Of a DNA stretch of 19,033 nucleotides, positions 13,472 through 19,033 are shown piece after piece. The first letter of the stretch is position 1, and every line of letters begins with the position of its first letter. Both the position numbers and the translations under genes were made by a program. Source of the DNA: Candidatus Bipolaricaulota bacterium (lineage in GTDB: Bacteria > Bipolaricaulota > Bipolaricaulia > UBA7950 > UBA9294). The stretch lies in assembly GCA_015485945.1 (NCBI GenBank), contig WFSM01000129.1, forward strand, positions 1 through 19,033, written 5' to 3'. The notes beneath the pieces were generated by a model, which saw only the letters and a program-made list of their open reading frames with translations, searched no databases and was not told where the DNA came from.

Positions 13472-16267
13472 TTATACACGTTTACCAAATACACGCAGCG
13501 CGGCAGGAAGGAACAACAGACTGAACAACAACGTGAATCCCAATCCGAGCAGAGCGGAATCGCCGAGCAACCGCAGACCAGGAGTGCGAGCGATGACTAA
13601 GCTCCCAAATACGAGCATTGTAGTGAGCGAGGTGACAATTTCTGCAACCGCCACCTTTTGACCACTACGTTCGATTGCGTTCTCCGGATTAAGCTCACGT
13701 TCCTCGGTGTAGCGATGGAAGAAGTGAATCCCGTTATCCACCCCTACCCCGATCAGAAGCGGTGAAATCGTGATGTTGATGAAGTTAAACGTAATCCCGA
13801 ACAGCCGCATTCCCGCAAGCATCCATATATATCCCAGCAGCAATGGCATCCCGGCAACAAACGCCCGCAACCATCCTCCCATGCTGCGCCACAAAGTGAT
13901 GGCGATTAAAAATGCGGCAATCGCGGTGGAAAGGAGAAAGTCGCGTTTCATATAGTGTTCCAGCTCCACAATCACCAATGGCATCCCAAAATAATGTTTG
14001 GATAATGTCGCTGCAAATTTATTGAACTTTTTTAGATTCTGTTCTTGATAAATTGCTGGACTCACCCGGGCGCGGATGATGTATTCCCCATTAGCAGTGA
14101 TGTATCGGGACCGAATCCCGGCAGGCAAACTTGCAATTATATCACGCAACAAAGTATCGATTGGCGGGAGTTCTCGCACCTGTTGCAAATCCTGATCAAG
14201 ACCGTGCAGTGCACTTTCTAACGCCACAATTTTGGTATGCGCGGCAGCAACATCCGTCTTCTTCAGATTGCCCTGGATCGAACGCAACTGAAGCTGAATC
14301 CGTCGGCTTTTTTCAGCGATATTCTCGTCACCATTAAGAGTAGCAGCGTACTGAAGCAGAGAAAACTGGGCGAGGAGGGCACGAATCTGGACGGACACGG
14401 CGGCTTGATTCTCTAAACTCTTATCGAGAAAGGCGAGTTGCTTGATGTACGCGGAGATGTTCAGGTTGTTCAGCACCCGCTGCTGGTCGGCAAGATTAAC
14501 GGGAAGGATGTCGCGCGCTGATTCCACGCTTTCCACAAGGTTATTCTGAGATAAACGAGCGACTATCGTGTTTAGCTGCTTTTCCGAACTCGCAAAGAAC
14601 GTGAAATAGTCCCCAAGGTGGGTTGATCCCGTACTGAAGTTATTCAGTATTTCGGTTAATACATCCTGACTTTTAACGTGGGGGATGAGGTCGGTGCTTG
14701 AAAACAGGAATCGGGTATGCGCCGCTTGGAACGAGACGAAAAACGTCAAGATGATGATTATCACGAATATTGCACGGCCCTTGCCCACTACAAACCGAAA
14801 GTAACGTGAGAGATGGGGAGCGTAATTTATCGCCCGTTCACGGTGGCGAAATTGAAACAAATAATGTGTGACCGTCAACAGGGTGGGAAGGAGCACGATT
14901 GTAACCACAAACGCGATCAACACCCCCACACTCGTAATCGCCCCCATCTCAAACAGTCCACGTGACCGGGAAAACAGCAGCCCAATAAACACAAATGACG
15001 TTGTGAGCGCCGCGGCCAATGACGCGTCCCCTTTGCGCAAAATTGAGGTATACAACGCCCGGTTGAACGACCGCCCTTTCTGGCGCTCTTCGGCATACCG
15101 CGCCACCAGATGGATCCCGTAGTCAATTCCCAATCCGAGCACTAACGACGGCAAAAACGACGTAATCAGGTTAAACCCGCCAACGGCGAATTTAGCCCAC
15201 GCCATGGTGAGAACAAGACTGATCACAAGCGGGAACAGGGTCACAAAACTGTAAAACAGCGACCCAAACGTGAAGAAAAAGATGAGAAACACTCCCACCG
15301 ATGAGATGATTGTGGTGCGCCACATATCGGCATTCACCACCGCATTAGTCTCCGCATTGAACACATACGGACCGGTGGCACGGACGTTTACCCCAAGCGT
15401 CTTCAGGTTCATTGCCGCGAGATCGGCAGTAAGTGACCGCGTCACCCGAGTGCAATACAAAACGCCGCGTTGGATCGGGTAACGCGGACGGATGGTCATC
15501 AACAACTGCGTGTGATCCCGCGAAAAGAACCCTCCGGGAGTACGCATCGCCGCATTCTTATTCGGGGTGAACAGCGTGGTCAAGCTACGCACCGCTGCGG
15601 TGACCTTGGGCAATTCATCGACCCGGGCAACAGCGTCGATCACCCCCTGATTGAGTGTTATCAGTTCGGCAAGCTGAGGATCAAGCGCGGACACACTTCC
15701 CAGCCCGCCGCCGGGACCAGTAAGCGCCTGATTAAACTTCTGACTAACCTCCGAGTACACACCGGTCAAATCGGGAGCGGGAAGAGGAGGCAGTTCTCCC
15801 CCACTGATTGCCTGACGCGCGGACGACACGCTCGCCTCGATATGGGCGAGTTTCTCCGCATTAAGCTGGTACAGGAATAAGTACTGATCCGGGATTTTAG
15901 GAGACGGCTCCATCAGGTAGGTCACATTCACGAATTCCGGATTGGTACGCAGTACACCGGCAATCTTCTTAGCCGCGGACAACAGAAGCGCCTCCCGTTC
16001 CTGCGTCGACTTACCCGCTGGATTATTTAGAGTAACGAGAAGAGCGATGTAATCGTTTTGCGCCAGGTATTCCTCGTTTTGTTTGTACTCGTCGATCAGG
16101 GGGGCGTGGCGGGGCAACAGGTCAAGGAACGAGCTGCGCAACGGCAGATGTTGAATGTAATACATGCCCGCACCAGTGACGAGGAGGACAAGGATCAGCA
16201 CCCACCACGCATAATAGCGGGTGACTCGGAACAACATCCGAAAGAACCAATCCTTAGTCCGTCTCAT
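13472..16267 (-). CDS. MMPL/RND-superfamily exporter
   Basis: This 931-residue membrane protein has duplicated halves. Each half has one membrane segment (first at about 20-38), a large extracytoplasmic domain, and a cluster of five more segments. Paired proton-relay-type motifs GLGIDYGIH (378-386) and GVGVDNGIH mark TM4 of each half, as in MMPL/HpnN-like lipid transporters. The second extracytoplasmic domain carries a long amphipathic helical stretch (LLAQFSLLQYAATLNGDENI through LDQDLQQVREL) suggestive of a coiled-coil tip. The gene begins 19 bases after nusA with only a weak ribosome site. The substrate is probably hydrophobic (lipid or amphiphile), by family analogy only. No membrane-fusion partner or outer-membrane channel is seen nearby, consistent with MMPL rather than AcrB-type export. 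Confidence 0.9.
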   Translation of the reverse strand: MRRTKDWFFRMLFRVTRYYAWWVLILVLLVTGAGMYYIQHLPLRSSFLDLLPRHAPLIDEYKQNEEYLAQNDYIALLVTLNNPAGKSTQEREALLLSAAKKIAGVLRTNPEFVNVTYLMEPSPKIPDQYLFLYQLNAEKLAHIEASVSSARQAISGGELPPLPAPDLTGVYSEVSQKFNQALTGPGGGLGSVSALDPQLAELITLNQGVIDAVARVDELPKVTAAVRSLTTLFTPNKNAAMRTPGGFFSRDHTQLLMTIRPRYPIQRGVLYCTRVTRSLTADLAAMNLKTLGVNVRATGPYVFNAETNAVVNADMWRTTIISSVGVFLIFFFTFGSLFYSFVTLFPLVISLVLTMAWAKFAVGGFNLITSFLPSLVLGLGIDYGIHLVARYAEERQKGRSFNRALYTSILRKGDASLAAALTTSFVFIGLLFSRSRGLFEMGAITSVGVLIAFVVTIVLLPTLLTVTHYLFQFRHRERAINYAPHLSRYFRFVVGKGRAIFVIIIILTFFVSFQAAHTRFLFSSTDLIPHVKSQDVLTEILNNFSTGSTHLGDYFTFFASSEKQLNTIVARLSQNNLVESVESARDILPVNLADQQRVLNNLNISAYIKQLAFLDKSLENQAAVSVQIRALLAQFSLLQYAATLNGDENIAEKSRRIQLQLRSIQGNLKKTDVAAAHTKIVALESALHGLDQDLQQVRELPPIDTLLRDIIASLPAGIRSRYITANGEYIIRARVSPAIYQEQNLKKFNKFAATLSKHYFGMPLVIVELEHYMKRDFLLSTAIAAFLIAITLWRSMGGWLRAFVAGMPLLLGYIWMLAGMRLFGITFNFINITISPLLIGVGVDNGIHFFHRYTEERELNPENAIERSGQKVAVAEIVTSLTTMLVFGSLVIARTPGLRLLGDSALLGLGFTLLFSLLFLPAALRVFGKRV

Positions 16268-16286
16268 CCTAGGCGAGTGCTGATGA

Positions 16287-17225
16287 TCAGCCCCGTGCTT
16301 CTTCGTTCGGGCTCGTCACATTGATGTCATAGCCGACAAGCTTGGCGGTCAAACGCACGTTCTGTCCACCCTTGCCGATGGCAAGCGACAACTCGTCGTC
16401 GGGGACGATCACTTTTGCACTCCGGTTTTCCTCGTTGACTTCCACCGAGATTACCGATGCCGGCGCAAGACTATTTTTGATGAGTTGAGCAAGGTCATCG
16501 CTGTAACGAATGAAGTCAATCTTCTCACCGCCAAGCTCGCGGGTGACGACACGTACACGCGCTCCACCCGCGCCAACGCATGTTCCAACCGAATCAACGT
16601 TCGGATCGAGCGATTCCACCACCACTTTGCTCCGCCGTCCCGGCTCGCGGGCAATGCGGCGTACTACAACCGTCCCCTCCTCGATCTCCGGTACTTCCAA
16701 TCGAAGAAGTTGGTGAACAAACTCGGGATGAGCACGAGAAATGATGATACGTGGGTCCCCTTGCGTTTTTTCCACCGAGACGAGGTACGCCCGCAGTCGG
16801 GCGCCGGCGCGATATCGTTCACCCGGAATTCGCTCCGATTCGGGCAGCAACGCTTCTGCCTCACCAAGGTTAACCCATACGTTCTTTCCCTCGAACCGGT
16901 GAATCGAACCAGTGATAATCTCGCCGACGCGGTTGATGTACAGTTCGTAAATGAATTCCCGGCGTTTACGCGTGATCTCCTGGCGAATCGCCTCCTCCGC
17001 TTTGCGCGTGGCGATGCGCCCAAACGTCACCTTGTCGATGCTTGTCCCGTTGATTGTAATGTCGCCGGAGCGGGGATCGATCTGGACATCCACCGGATCA
17101 TCGGTATGATGCTCGGCCTGATATCCAACCGTGAGTCCCTTGCGGATCGCGGCGTAGAGATCATCGCGTGCGATCCCCTTGTCCTTCGCCATCTCCTCCA
17201 ACGCTTCAATAAATTCGATATTCAT
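16287..17225 (-). CDS. nusA: Transcription factor NusA, compact form
   Basis: This 312-residue NusA binds RNA polymerase and nascent RNA to control pausing, termination and antitermination. It has the N-terminal helix MNIEFIEALEEMAKDKGIA, an S1 domain (about 101-168), KH1 with CVGAGGARV (216-224) and KH2 with AIGKGGQNV (282-290), closing with LVGYDINV. Compared with the Bacillus type (about 371 residues), the N-terminal domain lacks roughly 40 residues between the QIDPRSGDITI strand and VTFGRIATRKAEEAI; the segment is missing, not frameshifted. ATG 17225 is preferred by family N-terminus; the in-frame GTG 17249 has AAGGAGA almost touching it. No strong ribosome site precedes the ATG, but a leader ORF overlaps it. 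rimP, ylxR and infB are not adjacent. Confidence 0.94.
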   Translation of the reverse strand: MNIEFIEALEEMAKDKGIARDDLYAAIRKGLTVGYQAEHHTDDPVDVQIDPRSGDITINGTSIDKVTFGRIATRKAEEAIRQEITRKRREFIYELYINRVGEIITGSIHRFEGKNVWVNLGEAEALLPESERIPGERYRAGARLRAYLVSVEKTQGDPRIIISRAHPEFVHQLLRLEVPEIEEGTVVVRRIAREPGRRSKVVVESLDPNVDSVGTCVGAGGARVRVVTRELGGEKIDFIRYSDDLAQLIKNSLAPASVISVEVNEENRSAKVIVPDDELSLAIGKGGQNVRLTAKLVGYDINVTSPNEEARG

Positions 17226-17286
17226 CTTTACACGGGCTTCCCCGCTCACTCTCCTTTAGCGCGCAGCGAAGAAAGAATAACCCCAT
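17206..17286 (-). CDS. Possible 26-codon leader ORF overlapping the nusA start
   Basis: An ATG at 17286 has a strong ribosome site (AAGGAGGAG) eight to ten bases ahead, within the predicted nusA leader. Its frame encodes MGLFFLRCALKESERG followed by ten more residues and stops (TGA) at 17208-17206, about 20 bases inside nusA, whose own ATG has no good site. This is the layout of translational coupling or a regulatory leader peptide. The bases ATCCCGGGAT across the start (17285-17294) are a perfect palindrome that could fold over it. No known family resemblance is seen; the peptide may matter only for coupling. Confidence 0.45.
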   Translation of the reverse strand: MGLFFLRCALKESERGSPCKDEYRIY

Positions 17287-17345
17287 CCCGGGATCTCCTC
17301 CTTGCAACGCCGATGCCGCTTTTTTCTTCTTACAATCGCGTTTAT

Positions 17346-17374
17346 ATTATACGAAGGTCACTCGACCGCGACAA
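17346..17374 (-). promoter_or_regulatory. Predicted promoter of the nusA operon
   Basis: Minus-strand TTGTCG (17374-17369) and a perfect TATAAT (17351-17346) are separated by 17 bases. Transcription would start near 17339, leaving about 115 bases of leader before nusA that include the leader ORF. The AT-rich tract here also lies about 50 bases ahead of the divergent rluD-type gene, but I find no convincing plus-strand -35 for it. Confidence 0.65.
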
Positions 17375-17395
17375 ACCGAGACCAAAGGGACCGAA

Positions 17396-18310
17396 ATGGA
17401 TAAGGTTAATTTCACAGTCACTCCGGAGGACGCCGGTACACGCCTGGACCGGTTCCTGGCGGATCGGATTGCAAACATGTCACGAAGCACGGTGCAGAAA
17501 GCGATCCGCCAAGGGCATGTTATCGTCGCCGGCGCGAGGTGCACGCAACCGTCCCGCCTGGTGCACGCTGACGAGCAGGTGACGTGGAACGCACTTACAA
17601 CTCCCGTTCTCTCCCCGTTACCGCTTGTCATCCCCATCATCTATGAGGACGCCGCCATCGTGGTGGTAAACAAGCCGGCGGGATTGGTCGTTCACCCCGG
17701 TGCGGGGACGCATTCCGGCACACTGGTGGAGGGGCTGCTCGCAACGCGGACTCTGCCGGTGAGCGACGATCCAGCTCGGCCCGGGATTGTGCACCGATTG
17801 GACAAAGAAACCAGCGGCGTGCTCGTGGTGGCAAAGACCTCCGCCGCACTGGCGAACCTCAAGCACCAATTCGCCACCCGCACCGTACACAAGGAGTACA
17901 TCGCTCAAGTAGAAGGTGACATCGCCGAAGACGAAGGCTTAATCGATGCTCCGCTCGGACGCGACCCCACTTACCCGCGACGAATGACTGTCATCCCGCG
18001 CGGTCGTCCTGCCCAAACCGCGTTTCGCGTTCTCTCCCGGTTCACCGACACCACGTTGATAGTTGCGTACCCGCGCACCGGACGCACACATCAGGTACGT
18101 GTCCACCTGCGCTACATCGGGCACCCCGTATGCGGCGATCCGGTATACGGAAACGACGGCCCGCACTTATTGTTGCATGCATGGCGAATTGCGTTTACCC
18201 ATCCCCGTACAGGGACACGGGTACAGTTCACCGCTCCGGTCCCGCCGTGGTTTCCCCGTTACCCCTACGACGATGTTCCCGCCGTGGACGATACGGCGGC
18301 GCATAGATAA
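17396..18310 (+). CDS. rluD: RluA/RluD-family 23S rRNA pseudouridine synthase
   Basis: This 304-residue enzyme isomerises uridines in rRNA. It has an N-terminal S4 RNA-binding domain (about 14-65: TRLDRFLADRIANMSRSTVQ) and a catalytic domain with NKPAGLVVHPG (92-102), the catalytic motif HRLDKETSGVLVV (133-145, Asp136), KEYIA, and TGRTHQVRVHL. The ATG at 17396 has AAGGGA about six bases ahead. It is divergent from nusA and its 3' end overlaps the convergent phosphatidyltransferase gene by 46 bases. The exact uridine target within the RluA/C/D group cannot be fixed, although the S4 domain favours an RluD/RluC-like role. Confidence 0.93.
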   Translation: MDKVNFTVTPEDAGTRLDRFLADRIANMSRSTVQKAIRQGHVIVAGARCTQPSRLVHADEQVTWNALTTPVLSPLPLVIPIIYEDAAIVVVNKPAGLVVHPGAGTHSGTLVEGLLATRTLPVSDDPARPGIVHRLDKETSGVLVVAKTSAALANLKHQFATRTVHKEYIAQVEGDIAEDEGLIDAPLGRDPTYPRRMTVIPRGRPAQTAFRVLSRFTDTTLIVAYPRTGRTHQVRVHLRYIGHPVCGDPVYGNDGPHLLLHAWRIAFTHPRTGTRVQFTAPVPPWFPRYPYDDVPAVDDTAAHR

Positions 18311-18780
18311 TCAAGCGCGGCGACATAGCCTGCCCCGATCGCCGCGTACAGAACCGCACCCCAGTATGGCAGTTCGAGGAAAATGAATACCATCGCGATG
18401 AACGTGAGCGCCGCTGCTGCCTTGCCCGAGATCCGCGCTCCCTGTACTCGGCGAGCGCGCAGATGGAGGACGAGAGCGCCAACCCCCAACCCCACTTGCG
18501 GAATAAAATAGAGAATGAGCACGCTGATCTGGATATTTTCCAACACAGCGAACGATGCAATCAGGGATGCGTACAGCGCCTTGTCCACCGCCGGATCAAG
18601 CACCTTTCCGAGCGGACTCACCTCATGACGAACGCGGGCGGCGATCCCGTCAAGCACGTCCCCCAGCGATGCCAGCAGAAACAACGCCAGCGCCAACTCC
18701 CGCTGACGGACCAATAATGCCGCGATAATCAACGGGACAAGACCGGCACGGGCAATCGTAATCTTATTAGCGAGTGACAT
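18265..18780 (-). CDS. pgsA: CDP-alcohol phosphatidyltransferase (PgsA-like)
   Basis: This 171-residue integral membrane enzyme joins a CDP-linked lipid to an alcohol phosphate. The complete family signature D-x2-D-G-x2-A-R-x8-G-x3-D-x3-D is read in GDVLDGIAARVRHEVSPLGK continuing into VLDPAVDK (about 40-67), with several hydrophobic segments around it. The N-terminus MSLANKITIARAG resembles PgsA, the phosphatidylglycerophosphate synthase, but close relatives make other head groups, so the symbol is tentative. Start is ATG 18780 or GTG 18783. Neither has a ribosome site, and the predicted promoter puts transcription start right at them, suggesting a leaderless message. Its 3' end overlaps rluD on the opposite strand. 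Confidence 0.88.
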   Translation of the reverse strand: MSLANKITIARAGLVPLIIAALLVRQRELALALFLLASLGDVLDGIAARVRHEVSPLGKVLDPAVDKALYASLIASFAVLENIQISVLILYFIPQVGLGVGALVLHLRARRVQGARISGKAAAALTFIAMVFIFLELPYWGAVLYAAIGAGYVAALDYLCAAVSSTAGTSS

Positions 18781-18789
18781 CACGAAGCG

Positions 18790-18818
18790 ATCATAGTCAG
18801 AATACGAATTTATGGCAA
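18790..18818 (-). promoter_or_regulatory. Predicted promoter of the phosphatidyltransferase gene, close enough for a leaderless transcript
   Basis: Minus-strand TTGCCA (18818-18813) and TATGAT (18795-18790) are separated by exactly 17 bases. The -10 box ends only six bases before GTG 18783 and nine before ATG 18780, so initiation would fall at or beside the start codon. Confidence 0.55.
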
Positions 18819-18822
18819 GGTG

Positions 18823-18852
18823 TTGCGGTGGTTTTCCTTAGGTGGCTATAAT
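18823..18852 (+). promoter_or_regulatory. Predicted promoter of the cyclic-2,3-diphosphoglycerate-synthetase-like gene
   Basis: TTGCGG (18823-18828) and a perfect TATAAT (18847-18852) are separated by 18 bases, ahead of the rightward gene at 18886. The implied leader of about 27 bases contains GAGGAGAG just before the ATG. It is arranged divergently with the phosphatidyltransferase promoter in a gap of about 105 bases. Confidence 0.6.
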
Positions 18853-18885
18853 GCACCAACCGCTTTTATAGAGAGGAGAGCCGAT

Positions 18886-19033
18886 ATGAAAAAACGAGTG
18901 ATCATCATGGGGGCCGCCGGGCGCGACTTCCACAACTTCAACACCGTATTTCGGGACAATCCGGATTACGAGGTAGTGGCGTTTACCGCCACGCAGATCC
19001 CGGACATCGAGGGGCGGGTTTACCCTCCGGAGC
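18886..19033 (+). CDS. Cyclic 2,3-diphosphoglycerate synthetase-like GTPase/NTPase (5' part only)
   Basis: Only 49 codons lie in the window. The N-terminus MKKRVIIMGAAGRDFHNFNT (1-20) followed by FRDNPDYEVVAFTATQIP and GRVYPPE closely resembles the start of the COG2403 proteins annotated as predicted GTPase or cyclic 2,3-diphosphoglycerate synthetase. That enzyme was characterised in methanogens, where it makes a phosphate-storing thermostabilising solute; bacterial homologues are poorly understood. GAGGAGAG sits five bases before the ATG and a TATAAT promoter lies upstream. The nucleotide-binding and catalytic parts are beyond the edge, so the function is suggested by the N-terminus only. 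Confidence 0.65.
   Translation, partial: MKKRVIIMGAAGRDFHNFNTVFRDNPDYEVVAFTATQIPDIEGRVYPPE

Noticed and set aside
13471..13476. A minus-strand TATAAT at the MMPL stop codon as a promoter for rny
   Set aside because: No acceptable -35 hexamer occurs 16-18 bases upstream; the match overlaps the stop codon context and is probably chance.
17302..17350. A plus-strand promoter for rluD in the AT-rich tract
   Set aside because: TATATT/TATTAT candidates exist, but no -35 box sits at a usable distance, so I could not support a specific site.
16485..17582. A 365-codon plus-strand open frame opposite nusA and running into rluD
   Set aside because: It crosses the divergent promoter region and overlaps rluD out of frame; nusA on the other strand is unambiguous.

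Overview
The window reads as one tightly packed bacterial chromosome segment of moderately high GC. About 17 kb is transcribed leftward (minus strand). At the right end are a rightward rluD-type gene, a leftward CDP-alcohol phosphatidyltransferase and the start of a rightward cyclic-2,3-diphosphoglycerate-synthetase-like gene. RNase Y, SpoVS, a citrate-lyase-type enzyme and a 4Fe-4S hydro-lyase suggest an anaerobic, deep-branching bacterium, perhaps Bipolaricaulota-, Thermotogota- or Firmicutes-like. That placement is inference and weak. I see no tRNA, rRNA, CRISPR array or insertion sequence, and no gene-free stretch longer than about 150 bases.

Layout in the direction of transcription, right to left. 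(a) 17374-11581: a TTGTCG-17-TATAAT promoter, a 26-codon leader ORF with a strong ribosome binding site that overlaps the nusA start, a compact nusA, an MMPL/RND exporter, rny (RNase Y) and spoVS. nusA is not beside rimP, ylxR or infB in this window. (b) 11577-7606: a 3' hairpin overlapping a probable new promoter, then a membrane-anchored PpiC foldase fused to a long TPR array, mazG, a DUF4911-like small gene and a YqeG-like HAD phosphatase, all abutting or overlapping. (c) 7602-1: a TTGGCA-17-TATCAT promoter, argF, then a translationally coupled metabolic set: citD-citE fusion, citF, an HD-domain protein, and LeuC-like and LeuD-like hydro-lyase subunits. The last gene, with AT-richer codon use, is a LAGLIDADG nuclease preceded by about six helix-turn-helix units; it runs off the left edge.

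The metabolic set looks like a hydro-lyase feeding a CoA-thioester-type lyase. An aconitase-family dehydratase/isomerase could hydrate or isomerise a branched dicarboxylic or tricarboxylic acid (citrate/isocitrate, citramalate/citraconate or dimethylmalate type). A citrate-lyase-type complex could then split it to acetate plus a 2-oxoacid. The LeuD substrate loop (K-Y-T-Y-Q) does not match the usual isopropylmalate or homoaconitate signatures, and the lyase carrier domain lacks the expected modified serine at its usual place, so the true substrate is open.

The features I consider most worth attention are the HTH-array LAGLIDADG protein behind the hydro-lyase genes, the leader ORF overlapping the start of a nusA with a shortened N-terminal domain, and the unusual lyase/dehydratase operon. 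The apparently leaderless phosphatidyltransferase gene and the PpiC-TPR fusion also merit checking.
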